Shown here: positions 43,960-55,029 of the stretch, in pieces
Layout of the letters: every line of letters begins with the position of its first letter
Position numbering within the stretch: position 1 is the first letter of the stretch
From: Carettochelys insculpta
Taxonomy: Eukaryota; Chordata; Testudines; Carettochelyidae
NCBI RefSeq assembly: GCF_033958435.1
Contig: NC_134167.1
Coordinates: forward strand, 5,848,001-5,912,000
Reading direction: 5' to 3'
Length of the DNA: 64,000 nucleotides
Notes under the pieces: generated by a model
Database searches by the model: none
Told to the model about the DNA's origin: nothing
What the model saw: only the letters and a program-made list of their open reading frames with translations
Program-made: the position numbers and the translations under genes

Positions 43960-45305
43960 AGGCATCACCATTGTTAATGTTCAGTTGTTATTGTAAGACT
44001 GGTGACATGCATGCCTTGAAAGAGTGCATCTGACTTGGAGTAAGTGACTGACAGGTCCTTTGGCAATGCAGTGAGCTGAATATTGCTTCGTTGGGGTTGA
44101 CATAAGGGACCCTCTATCAAAAAAGGAAAGTTTGCCTGGGTGACAAACCAGGCTGCCCAAAGGGATTGTTTGAGTTCACGGTAAGTTTGTAACAAAGCTT
44201 GACGTCATGTCTGGTTGATTGGCTGTTTCATACTTAGATTTCATGACCGGGTTCTTGACAGTCAGCACTGAGGATGCCACTCTGTTGTGAACTGTTCCAG
44301 ACAGCCCGACAGGCCCATTTGATTTGTGTCTGGGTTTAAATAACTCCCACTCATGACCAGGTCACTTTGCTAGGTCTACGTAGATCTGATGGGAGGGGTG
44401 ATCATGGTGCCAAAACCCCTACTTACCACTGGCACTAACCCTTGTAGCCAGCCCAGTGGAGAAGCTGAGTGACTCAGTAGAGATGGGTGCTTACCCCATC
44501 TCATAGCTGCAGAGTGGAGCCCCTGTATGGCAGGGTTGAGGCTGTGTTAATGGGGCTGTCCCAGATCTGGAGATAAATGAAACTCCAGTCTTTAAGGCTG
44601 TCAAGCCACTGCCTTTTGCTAGCACTAAAGTCACAGAAGGAAATAGACAATCACTTGGGGTTAGCCTACTTGTCACAAGCTTTTATGCTCCTTGCCACCT
44701 GCCCACCACCCGTGCAACATTTACTGGAGCAGCCCAGAGACGCATCGCTCATGCTGAACTCAGTTGACACTGCTTGTGTTTACTGCAGCTATTGGAATTT
44801 GCCCATTTTGTTTTATTGGAGAAACCCCCCGAGAATCTAATCCAATAGTTGCTCTAGAGGCAAGCTGGGGAAGGGGAAGGGAAGCCCAGTGCTCAGTTGC
44901 TGTCAAATGAAATATCCAAGCTGATTCCGTTGATGATTACCTGACTTGTTAGCTCATCTTAGAGTATCAAAATGTAAAAAGGCATTTGCTCTGACAGTTT
45001 TACAAGCCACTTAAACTGGTAAGGACATCCCTGTCAGAATCATGTGTTTGGCCTTTATCTCAAGTAATTACTCTGGACAAGTGAGGCATATTTATTAGGG
45101 CACCTGCTGATATGGACTGGAGTGGAATCCTCATAGAGGCTGCTAGCTCCAACTTCTAGTGCCCTCTGGGAGGGATTGCATAGACACCCAAGCCTGGGGA
45201 AGGCTTAAGCCATGTCAATGTGCTGGCCCTACTTGTGGGGCAGGGGAAAGCAGCTGTTATCTTACCCCCTGGTTGCTTGACAGCCATAGCTGTAGGCCTG
45301 CACGA
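43960..45305. other. Unassigned non-coding sequence
   Basis: No gene is seen. Open frames on both strands show no domains. Confidence 0.4.
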
Positions 45306-45309
45306 CAAT

Positions 45310-45540
45310 AAAATCTATGCCACAGAGTCTCAATCAGGGTCAGCTGAGGCTGGCCATGGGGCTGAAAAGAAGCATAGATGCCTAGACTTGAGCAGACCTC
45401 TTCTGTCACACTATCTTTGAGCCTGGGCTTAAGCCCAAGCCTTAATCCCTACAGTCCAGTTTTGGAGCCCTGCAAGCCCCAGGTGGCTGATGTTAGCCAT
45501 CCTTGTTGCTGGTCTTATCGCTATGTAGATATACTCCAGA
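45310..45540. mobile_element. MITE remnant with palindromic centre
   Basis: 'cagctgaggctggccatggg' and the palindrome 'gcctgggcttaagcccaagc' (45421-45440), then 'cgctatgtagatatactcca'. Same family style as 32590-32760. Ends are decayed. Confidence 0.4.
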
Positions 45541-45624
45541 AGTCTTTCAAATCCCAGTTGACATATGTCTCTTCAGCCATCTGCATAAATATAAGGGAGG
45601 ATGGTCTCAAGGCTTGAGCATTGG

Positions 45625-45722
45625 TTAGGACTCAGGAGATGTGAATTCAGTTCTTGGCTCTGTGACTTAGGGCAAAGCACTTAACCTATGTTCCGTCTCT
45701 GGGAAAACCAAGGTAGGAATTC
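45625..45722 (+). repeat. MIR-type SINE fragment
   Basis: 'ggttaggactcaggagatgt' (head) and 'ggctctgtgacttagggcaa' with 'agcacttaacctatgttccg' (core) are in MIR order. Confidence 0.65.
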
Positions 45723-45724
45723 TT

Positions 45725-46470
45725 GAGTTGTCTACATAATATAGGTCTAATGATTTTGCTAGAGGACTCTTGTAAATGAAGACAAGGACTGTCCCTGTAC
45801 AGAACCAGGCATAGTGTTCCTCCTTAATACCCTGGCTTCACTTACTATCAGACAGAAATTGTAAGGGAAGGGGAAAAACTCAGCTCCCCTAGAAAATATC
45901 AAAACAGCAGCATTAAGGATCATTTTACTGACCTCTTCTTTCATTTTTTTTTTTTTAAATGAGCAACTGTGGTTTGGGCAATTGATGAGAGTGCCATTCA
46001 CATAAGGATAAAAATGAAGCCACGGTACTTGGGAGCAGTGATGGAGTGTTGCCTGAGGTGTTCGCAAGCAATGAAAGGGGGCATGAATGCATGACAGATC
46101 AAAATGAGGGATGAAGATCACCTACCAGTGGATGCAAACTAGCCAGTAATTTTATTTCCCTGATCCAAAGGGACTTAGATGAAACTTACTGCAAGCCTGC
46201 AGTGAGTCTGTCCTGAAGAACAGAAGGTCTTTAACTTTGTCTTAAAGGGACTTAGAGATGTTGACCTGCAGTTAGGTGATCACATCTGCCATGAGAAGTG
46301 GCTGCACAGAAACTGATGGGAGTTCGCACTGATTGAAAGATGTTCACATCTCTCTCCCAGAGAGAAGGACCAGAGACTGACGCTAAGCCCCCCTCTGCTG
46401 CTCATTCTTCTCTCCATTTCTGGAGGTCTGGCTTGTAATTGACAGGTATGGGGAAGATCAGGTATCGGCA
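45725..46470. other. Unassigned non-coding sequence
   Basis: Nothing recognised beyond a T tract near 45944-45956. Confidence 0.4.
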
Positions 46471-46474
46471 CTCA

Positions 46475-46890
46475 GGAGGTTCAGTGGCTGAGTGGTTAGG
46501 GAGGTTGACTACAATCTGGAAGTCTGTAGGCGTAAGTCTCTAGATCTCACAGTGAAAGGTCTTCTCCAGTTCTCCCAGCTGCAACTGTTTGCCTTGGAGC
46601 TAAGGAAGTCAAAGGCAGCCAGGCTTGATGGCAGGATCCCCATTGCTCCCTGGTGTACCATTGGCTTTGGCACTGATGTGACTTTACTGTGTCAGCTGCA
46701 TGAGCATGGCTGACGGCACTGTGACAGACCCACAGATTTCTCTCTCCTTTTGTGGGCAAACTATGCGTACTGCCTCAATTCTCAATCTGTAAAACAACCA
46801 CCTTCCTTCCTTTGTATAGTTTAGTGTGCAAGCTGCATGGGGGCAGGGACTAGCATATACCATACCTAGCACAACATGGCTCTCATGTCA
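46475..46890 (+). repeat. MIR-type SINE with tRNA-like head
   Basis: The head 'ttcagtggctgagtggttag' resembles a tRNA Ser/Leu-type D arm. It is followed by core-like 'ctcaattctcaatctgtaaa' (about 46775) and tail 'catgggggcagggactagca' (about 46838). The unusual length suggests an internal insertion. Not a functional tRNA: no acceptor or anticodon pairing. Confidence 0.5.
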
Positions 46891-46894
46891 TGTG

Positions 46895-48295
46895 GTGTTT
46901 CTACATGTTAATCTAATGCTGCTGGCCATAAAATTATTTTAAAAAGAGTTCAGTGCTGGTAGGAATTAGCTCTGCCAATGTGAACTCCTCTTTTTCTCCC
47001 TACAGAAAAGGTACAGCTCAGGCAGAGATGTTAAACTTCTCCTGCACATTAACACTGATGTGAAAGTATGAGATGGGGAGCATGGTCCCCATGTCCCATT
47101 CAACCACTGGGTATGCCTTTGCTGCAGCCAATGAAAGAGGCTGCTCAGGCCAATTTTGAGTTGGGTGACTGACTACATGAAATAGGATTAAAATAATCAG
47201 TTTGTGCTTCAGGCCCTATGCAACAATCAGCTGCCTTCAGAGAGTTTTGGCTCATGCTTAGTGTTGACTGATCTGTTTCACAGTGAATACCAGATGGGGA
47301 CCATTTGCAAGAAGGTGAAAGTGTCTCCATAGCCCCTTTCTGGTGCCCTGAGACCAGTTCCTTTAAAACATTCAGTACAATATTTGATTTGAAGACAAGC
47401 TCTTTTGCCAAGAGAGCCTGAAAATCAGACCTGCTCAGTGCAACAATTACCATGTCACATCAGGAGAAAACTATGTAAATTATATATCATGTCTCAGTAT
47501 GAAGCTGCTTTTGCATTTGAACTCAAATCTATTTGAGGTTGATAAGTGGGGTGGGGGTGGGTTTATTTATAAAGTCTAAGGGATGTAGCTACCATGGGGA
47601 GCATGTTTGTTTAATGCTGTATGTCTAATCCCATCTTCACTGTTTGACACAGACTTGGTAACACTGAAATCAGAATTTTCTTTCTAATTCTCCCTCTGAT
47701 GGACAAGACAGAAATAAATCTGTTTTGATGTAGACCTTGCTGATAAATTGTAAAATAATGGCTCACTCATTGCTCACTGGTCTTTTGTCCTATCTCTGGG
47801 CCCCTTCTTTATGATGTCTGATACCCTAAACAGACTCTTGTTCTCTCTTGTTATTACAGTCTTGCAGATGAAGGAAGATCTACTACAAACCCAGAACTAG
47901 GGTTCTCAAAAACTGAAAGCAGACCTCAATTTGGAATAAAAAGAACTTGGAGGTTTTGGAGAACGATCCTATCCCCTAGTCACTGGTGCAAATTCCAATT
48001 TTTCCTTTTTGATTTCTGTGGAGCTCTGACAATCTCAGATGGTAGCTGAGGGTTTATTCCTCTGTGCCTAGTGCAACAACTTCAGTCCAGGGCTTGGATA
48101 TTTATTAGAAAATTCTCTGGCACCTTTGGGTGTGTCACATGGGTTCAGAATGCTATCAAGTGAGAATGGTTGGTTGTAAAGGGGGAAAGAAATAATCCCA
48201 GAAACTATGTGTTGGCTCCAGATAGCACATTCCTGTTTCAGGTGCTAACAGCATCTTGGGTCTGAGCGCAGAACAGAGAAAAGTGTGATCTAGTT
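46895..48295. other. Unassigned non-coding sequence
   Basis: Nothing recognised. Confidence 0.4.
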
Positions 48296-48299
48296 GTCA

Positions 48300-48680
48300 G
48301 AGTACCTGGCAAGGCAGAAGAAAGTCCATACTCAGTTCCCAGCTCCCAGGGTGACTGAAAGCAAGTCAGTTTCTCTGGGTACATCTACATGGTGCAACAA
48401 GAAGCCCTGTGGCAAAGTCCCAGAGGCTAAAGGTTGGGTTCTGAAACATCTCACTTTCCCTAGACTTCAGCCTGAGCAAGGACATGTTTGTGCTTTCATA
48501 TGAGCTCAAGGCTGTAAACCCCAGCTCTGAAAATTGCTGCTGTGGGTTTGTCTCTTTTTTTTGCCACATACACATCCATCTGTGCCTTTGTTCTCTGTAA
48601 AATGGGGATGATGATGCTGTTTATTCTCACAGGAGTGCTGTGAAGTGCTCACATGGATACCATGTCAAACACACAAATAC
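48300..48680 (+). repeat. MIR-type SINE split by an insertion
   Basis: 'gtgactgaaagcaagtcagt' (48352-48371) should run straight into 'atctgtgcctttgttctctg' (about 48578). Between them lies about 200 bp starting 'gggtacatctacatggtgca', like a MITE terminus. The tail continues 'aaaatggggatgatgatgct' and 'ggagtgctgtgaagtgctca'. Confidence 0.55.
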
Positions 48681-48769
48681 TAAAGCTAGAACACGCTCAG
48701 GCAGTACACTTGCATCCTGGCTAGAGGAAGCCTGGATTTATGAAAGTAGAACCTGATCCAAAGCCTGTA

Positions 48770-49068
48770 CAGCTTGAACTTCCCTAGTCCAGCACCCTCC
48801 AACCTGACTGGTGCAGAACCAGAGAATTTGCTAGACCACGAGAGGTCAATATTGTCTAACACACTTGCACTGCTTACTGGGTTCCTAGAGGATGTTTGGG
48901 GTAAATTAGAGCTAAATAACAGCACAGAACACTGACAGCCAGGACTGGTGGCTGTGAACAAACTTTATGGGACCATGGAAAACTTGGCCTCACCCAGGAT
49001 AAGTGGTCATCCAGGTAACTAAAATCACACTGGACTAGAGAGTGCTGGACTAGAAAGGTTCTTTCCAC
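48770..49068 (+). mobile_element. Tigger-like non-autonomous DNA transposon
   Basis: TA then cagcttgaacttccctagtc. The interior 'ctaaataacagcacagaaca' and 'ggtggctgtgaacaaacttt' is shared with 58833-59159 and, inverted, with 42943-43269. The right end 'tggactagaaaggttc' is decayed. Confidence 0.75.
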
Positions 49069-49074
49069 TGATTG

Positions 49075-50270
49075 AGTCTGATCCAAGCTTCTTGCGCACT
49101 AAGCGTTATACATCAAATTTCAAATGGCTCAGCCTGTGTTGTAAATTGTGATGGAGCAGCACTGCATGGGTGAAGGGGGAGGCATACTCCAGTTTTTGAA
49201 TGCAACTTTTAAATTTTTTTATCTATTTTAAAGATGTTTGTAAGTTGAGATCCCTTTCCACCTCTAAAGTTTTGGATTTGATTTTGATTTCTTCAGTTTC
49301 TTTCCTTTTGTCCCAGCTCCTCTCCTCTTCTCAGTGGCAAAATTGAAAGGGCTTAAAACGGGGAAGGTAAAGCAAAAAAGGTTGAGAAATACCAAAACCA
49401 AGAAATGTCGATGACCATTTCAAAACCAGAAAGCTTGTTCATATTAAACTTTACTTCTGTGGGGGAAAAAATCTTTGCCCTAGTGTAGGGGGTTAAAATA
49501 ACATTTTTTTCCCTCAGAAGTATGTAATTATGTTCAAATATTAATTAAATCATTTAGAGTGAAATACAAAAGTCTCTCCCAAGATCGATCATTTTTTATT
49601 AATCATCAAACCTCCAAAAACTGTGGTATTAGTGAAAGGTGTAAGGACAAAAAAAGTATCCTATTAATTTGAAATGAGACGAGGTTAAATGTATTTAGGG
49701 CATTCTTATTTAAAGTGATTTCCAGTTATGAAATAATGATGTATATAAAAAATAATCCAGACTCCGTCAGCCAGTTCACTTCTCTGTTTTAATTGGGGAC
49801 CTAATTGCAGGGAGAATCTTTGTGGTCTGAAGTCCAGGGGAAAAAAGCTGGGATAATTACAAGAATTAATTTAGAATGAGGGAGACAATAGCAGATAATG
49901 AGTAGTTTATGGAGACTTTACAATGGTGACAGCCAGAGCCACTGAAATCTCTGAAGGGCATTAATGGTGAAGCATCTGGATTAAAATTAGATAGTCTAAG
50001 ACTCAAGGGATCTGATTTCTCCTCTTATTGAGACTATTTCTACACACTTCATGCCCCAGGTTAGCTATGATTTATGTGAACAGGTAGGACTGATCTAAAC
50101 ACAGTTTCTTTTTTGCCAAATCAGAGAGTTCCACACTAGAGGTTCAACCTGTGGTATATTTGGTTTTACCTTAAACTTGTTCCAAACTACTTGGGGGGTG
50201 GGGGGGGGGAAGGACTGTTTTAAGATGACACAAGTGTCCACATACAGGTTTGAGGAAATGAATTTCAAAT
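49075..50270. other. Unassigned; isolated Tigger-like end
   Basis: No gene is seen. 'cacactagaggttcaacctg' (50132-50151) is the right terminal repeat of the Tigger-like family without a recognisable body. Confidence 0.4.
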
Positions 50271-50279
50271 CAAACCTTT

Positions 50280-50540
50280 AAAGGTTTGTTTACACCTGCA
50301 AATTGCACCAGTTTCGCTGACGTGGTATAACCACTCCTAGTGTGGATGCAGTTATATCAGTATAATTTCTGTGCAGGAAGAAGAATGAGGTATACCAGTA
50401 CAAGGGAGCTGTACACCCATATAATGATACCCACAGTTAGAGATTGTACCAAAATAACTATATCATAGGAAATCACAAGCCCTAACTACCATGCTTAAAT
50501 TGGTACAAAACCATTGGGCCTTAAATCAGCGCAACTCTAT
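50280..50540. mobile_element. MITE-like segment
   Basis: 'aggtttgtttacacctgcaa' and 'gtggtataaccactcctagt' with 'gtggatgcagttatatcagt' follow the style of 'gtttgtctacact' MITEs. The right end is unclear. Confidence 0.4.
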
Positions 50541-50714
50541 AAGCAGCAGTTCTTTGTACTGGAGAGAAAACAGAAACAAATTCTACTAAAGTCAATGTAG
50601 TTACAAGAATGGAAGGCTGCCATCTAAACAAAACAATGTTGGCAACCTCGCTGTCTGTGTGTGTTGGGGGGAGGGATTACACCCTAGTCAACCTAGCTCT
50701 GCCATCCGAACTCT

Positions 50715-50860
50715 TGAGCTATGGCTACACCGGAAGCCTCTGTCAACAGAAGTGACTGTCAGAAGGGATTTCCTGGCAAAACTTCTGTCCACAGATTGCA
50801 TCTCTGTGCCTCCCTCCCTGCCCCCCTCCCCCAACTTGCTGACAGCTGTGTGTAGCCAGG
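50715..50860. mobile_element. MITE fragment
   Basis: 'gagctatggctacaccggaa' and 'cagctgtgtgtagccaggct' (about 50842) form degenerate inverted ends. The interior 'ctgtcaacagaagtgactgt' is repeat-like. 104-codon and 88-codon frames across it are shadows. Confidence 0.45.
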
Positions 50861-50989
50861 CTAGCCCTGGCCAGGGGCAACTGCCCCCTTTGCCATTCCT
50901 GTCCGAGGGCCTGTGTGCAGTGAATTCATGCTTTTCAGGAATGCTTCTCACCATCCCCTTGTTCTCTCTGTGAGAAATGCTAATTTAAA

Positions 50990-52110
50990 TTCATGCTAAC
51001 AGGTCTTATGAACTATGAGTCAGACTAATAAAAGCATTTAATGAAATTGTCTTCCCAAATGTGGAAAGGGGGGGAAATGGGAAAAGCATAGTGTTTTATG
51101 GGAAACTCTTTGAAAACAAGTCACCGTGATGTAGCCATTTCTTTTGTAGAATGTGTAACTCAATATGTTCCTTTCTTGTGCCCTAGTTCAGAAAGAAGTT
51201 GATCTCTTATGTTATTGAAATTTCCCAGCTGAGATTTGCTGCAACCATATACCACCTCAGGCTATGATCTTGCAAGCTGAGTAGCGTTGTCTCGTGGCAA
51301 GCGCTTGAATAGGAGAGATCCAAAATAATCCCAGGAATTTAAGTAAAATTTTCCTGAGTACCTGAGTGAGCTAGGAGTCTGAGCCCCATTGACTTTCCAT
51401 AAGAACTGGGATCTTAAGTGGTCAAGTCTCTTGAAAATGGAATGTAAACTCCCAAGTCACTGGGGGACTTATAAAGATTTTTACCCTCAGGGCTTTAGTA
51501 GAGGGCCTTCCTTTTTCCTGACACAACAGACTGTTATGAGGTCTGGAGCTATGCTGTGAGGCTGGAGATGCCAGTTTATGGTTAAGTTAAGGAGAGATTG
51601 GGGCTTACCTAACTCCTCAATGCACCTTTTGAAATGACCCCTCATAATTCAGACTCTAAAGAAATGTCAGGATAATCCAGTCTGACTTTTGGAATAACAG
51701 ACTATCAATGTTCACCTGCTAATTCCTGCAGCAGAAAGGCAATAAGAGAGACGGCTCTGTTTCTAACCACATTTTGCCAGTGTAGGGGGTGATAGCCTTT
51801 CAGTGTGGGTGATATCCCTGAAACTTTGTCTGATGAATAATATTTTTCATTTTCCATCCCACTGTTCTTTAGTGTGCTGCTGTGCATATTCAGTAGAATT
51901 TACATTCTATTCTAGGTGAGCTCCAAATGAACTGATACTTTACTATATAACAATCCCAAAGGGTTTGAGATGCTTCAGGGGCAAGACATTATGTAAACCT
52001 ATGAGCATTTATTAGTCACATTCCTACTTCCATCATTGTTATACAGGTTTTAAAGGATCCCTTCAAATTCACTTGTCTTTTCAGTGCGCCGGCATTGCTA
52101 GAGACAAACG
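50990..52110. other. Unassigned non-coding sequence
   Basis: Nothing recognised. Confidence 0.4.
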
Positions 52111-52126
52111 CACCTCAATATGACAG

Positions 52127-52371
52127 AGAGATAGCCGTGTGATATACTATCAAAACAAACAAACAAAAAAAACAACAGTCCAGTAGTACTTTAAAAACTA
52201 ACAAAATAATTTATTAGGTGGTGAGCTTTTGTGGGATAGACCCATTTCTTCAGACCATAGCCCTACCAGAACAGAATATATGGTCTGAAGAAGTGGGTCT
52301 ATTCCACAAAAGCTCACCACCTAATAAATTATTTTGTTAGTCTTTAAAGTGCTATTGGACTGCTTTTTTGT
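52127..52371 (+). mobile_element. Palindromic Penelope derivative, 245 bp, with TSD
   Basis: The head 'agagatagccgtgtgatata' and an A-rich linker are followed by the tail of the 37.87-40.30 kb Penelope, first inverted ('gtactttaaaaactaacaaa' on) and then direct (ending 'gcttttttgt'). The two tail copies form a stem of about 90 bp around a short spacer near 52255-52281. Flanks ctcaatatgacag (52114-52126) and cccaatataacag (52372-52384) agree at 11 of 13 positions, consistent with a target duplication. It shares the 'aataatttattaggt' subfamily wording with the complete element. Confidence 0.9.
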
Positions 52372-52384
52372 CCCAATATAACAG

Positions 52385-53095
52385 ATATTGGAGAACAGAA
52401 GCATCAAGATGGATTCTGAGCCCCCCCCCCCCCACAACAAATCAACTGGATTTTGTTTAAAGTCTCAAGAAACCAAAAGAGAAGCAAATCGATATAAAGT
52501 CAGAGATTCTTTGAATTTTCATCAGTAAAAAAACTTAAAACGACAGATTCCAGTTCCTGAAGAAATCCAGAAGGGCTCTCAATATGAATAAGAGTGCAAC
52601 ATTTTTAACTCGATGTTCACTGCACAGGAGGGGATGTGGGAGTGAGGTCAATTAACTGCATTTGTACTTGGGCAATGTACATCATATATCTTTAAACAGT
52701 GCCAGTATTTCTGATGCTGGGGAAGCCCTCTAGGTCCTGTGAATATTTCATCCTGGAAATAAACTCCTTCTCCTGGACCCATTTTCTCCCTAGATGGTGC
52801 ATTCTATTTTGAGTAATACATCATTGGAGCAACTCATTCTGGTGACGAATTACTCGCGCACATTATCAGATGGGCCCATTCTGATACTCATGTATCATCT
52901 GGAGTATTAGACTAATATATCACCAGAGTGGAACTGTTTGCTCTGATTAGGCACCTTACACACACACATCACACGTGCACGTTCTGCTAGAAGGGTGCAG
53001 TGTGATATGTTACACTGATGTCCCATTCAAACGATTGGAGCCTCTAGGAGACAAAGGCCAAGATAGCATACAGTTAGGCTGATAATGGACCAAAC
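52385..53095. other. Unassigned non-coding sequence
   Basis: Contains a C12 tract near 52422 and a short CA run near 52960. No gene is seen. Confidence 0.4.
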
Positions 53096-53100
53096 CAGAA

Positions 53101-53223
53101 ATGGAATACACCTGGTCAGAATGGGAAAAGATGTCCCAGGACAGTGGATGCTGGTGAATGGTCATAAATGGCTTGTGTGCTGTCCTGGGAGTTCATTACC
53201 CATTCTGACCAGGTGTATTCCAT
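53101..53223. repeat. 123-bp near-perfect hairpin
   Basis: The outer arms 53101-53125 and 53199-53223 are exact 25-bp inverse complements. After a symmetric 9-nt internal mismatch, a further exact 10-bp stem follows (cccaggacag and ctgtcctggg). The loop is about 35 nt. It could be a foldback MITE or a hairpin transcript. No target duplication was seen. Confidence 0.85.
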
Positions 53224-53639
53224 CTTTTTAGTGCCTGCCTTCAGGTCATTACACCAGATGTTTCTTTGGTGCTCTCTTTTCCTTTTTTCTTGAATTCCAA
53301 CTTAAGGCTTGCCTTGGGATGTTGGTGATTGGATATACCCTTAAAATCAATCTGTCACCATCTTCTCTTCCTGATTTCTTCTTCAGCAGGAAGTTGGTGA
53401 GTCATTTGCACGGGTCTTGGTTGTTGATGGTGTATGGCCAGTGGATCCAGAGGATTTTTACAGGGAAATTATTGATAAATGTCTGGATTTTTTTTGAACA
53501 GTCCTCTATTGTTCTTTGTTTCTGCTCCATTCAGTAGAATGGATTTGATATTGAAGTTGAATAACCTGATCTTAGTCTCAGTTCTGATTTGCAAAGCTGC
53601 GTGCTGTGACCTTCTGCAAAGTGGGATAAGTGGGGAAGG

Positions 53640-54545
53640 AGGAGGGAACAATCAATTGGGTTTCCTGGGTGAAGAGGAGAAAGAGGGCCAGTCGGCCCCT
53701 TCTCTAAGATGCTTGTACACTAATGCCAGAAGCCTGGGGAACAAACAGGAAGAATTAGAGGCCCTGGCACAGTCACACAAGTATGAGGTGGTTGGAATAA
53801 TGGAGAGTTGGTGGGACGATTTGCATAACTGAGCACAGTCATGGAAGGTTATAAATTGTTCAGGAAGGACAGACAGGGGAGAAAAGGAGGAGTTGCTCTC
53901 TATGTGAGGGAGCAGTATGATTGCTCAGAGCTCCAGTATGAGGAAGGAGAAAATCCAGTTGTGTCTTTGGGTTAAGCTTAGAGGTGGAAGTAACAGAGGT
54001 GGTGATGTAGTTGGTGTCTGCTATAGACTGCCAGATCAGGGAGAGGAGATAGATGAGGCTTTCTTCAGGCAGCTTAGTGAAGCTTCCAAATCACAGGCCC
54101 TGGTTCTCATGGGAGACTTTAATCATCCAGACATTTGTTGAGAGACCAATACAGCAACACACAGCAATCCAGGAAGTTTTTGGAAACTATTGGGGATAAC
54201 TTCTTGGTACAAGTGCTGAAGGAACTGACCAGGGGCCATGCGCAACTTGACCTGTTGCTCACAAACAGGGAAGAACTAGTAGAAGAAATAGAAGTGGGGG
54301 GGAACTTGGGCTGCAGCGACCGTGAGATCGTAGATTTCAGGATCTGGACAAAAGGAAGAAGGGTGAGCAGTAACATACAGACCCTTGATTTCAGAAGAGC
54401 AGACTTTGACTCCCTAAGAGACCGGATGAGCAGGATCCCTTGGGAAACTAAGATGAAGGGGAAAAGAGTTGAAGAGAACTGGAAGTATTTTAAAGAAGTC
54501 TTACTGAAGGCACAGGAACAAACAATCCTGCTGCGTAGTCTCCAG
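53640..54545 (+). pseudogene. CR1 ORF2 endonuclease region
   Basis: The translated pieces carry CR1 endonuclease motifs in order: 'TNARSLGNKQEELE' (about 53720-53765), 'GVCYRLPDQGEE' (about 54016), 'LMGDFNHPDIC' (about 54108-54140), 'LDLLLTNREELV' and 'LGCSDREIVDF' (about 54306-54338). A stop follows 'WDDLHN' (53829-53831) and frames shift between pieces. The catalytic His of the expected SDHE motif is Arg here (54321-54323). The RT domain does not follow in this orientation. Non-functional copy of the N-terminal third of ORF2. Confidence 0.9.
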
Positions 54546-54599
54546 CTGACAGCAAATGCATTTTTAAACCCTCTACCTGCCTCCCGCCAGCCCAAAACC

Positions 54600-55025
54600 C
54601 CCAAGGTTATCATGCCCCTGTTTCTTCCTGTACAGACTGAACAAACTCAGTTCTTCCAATCTTCCCTCATAGATCATGGGTTTTTTAAATCATCTATATT
54701 GCTCTTCTCCAATTTGTCCACATCTTTCCTGAAATGGTGGCTCTCAGAACTGGACACAGTACTCCTGTTGAGGCCTAATCAGTGTCTTGCTTACAAAACT
54801 CCTGTTCATACATTCCAGAATTTTGTTTTGTTTTGAAACTGTCACGCTGACCCATGTTTAGCTTGTGGTCCACTATGACCCCTAGATCCCTGTCAATGGT
54901 ACTCCTTCCTAGACTGTCACTTCCCATTCTGTATGTGTGAAATTGATTACTCCTTCCTAAGTGGAGCCCTTTGCATTTGTCATTGTTGAATTTCATTCCT
55001 TTTACCTCGGAGCATTTCTCCAGTC
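54600..55025 (-). pseudogene. CR1 ORF2 RT C-terminal region, inverted neighbour
   Basis: The minus-strand frame at 54996-54775 has 'NDKCKGLHLGRSNQFHTYRMG' type residues and 'DRDLGVIVDHKLNM', the CR1 RT C-terminal signature. Beyond it (54760-54640) are the reverse complements of 'ttctccaatttgtccacatc' and 'cttccctcatagatcatggg', also CR1. It faces the endonuclease fragment head-on. The domain order does not fit a simple twin-priming inversion, so two separate insertions are more likely. Confidence 0.85.
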
Positions 55026-55029
55026 TGAA

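Noticed and set aside
46475..46560. Possible tRNA gene (Ser/Leu-like D arm)
   Set aside because: The D-arm words are convincing, but no acceptor stem or anticodon stem pairs. Better explained as a SINE head.
54119..54613. 164-codon minus-strand frame
   Set aside because: Antisense shadow of the CR1 ORF2 endonuclease fragment on the plus strand.
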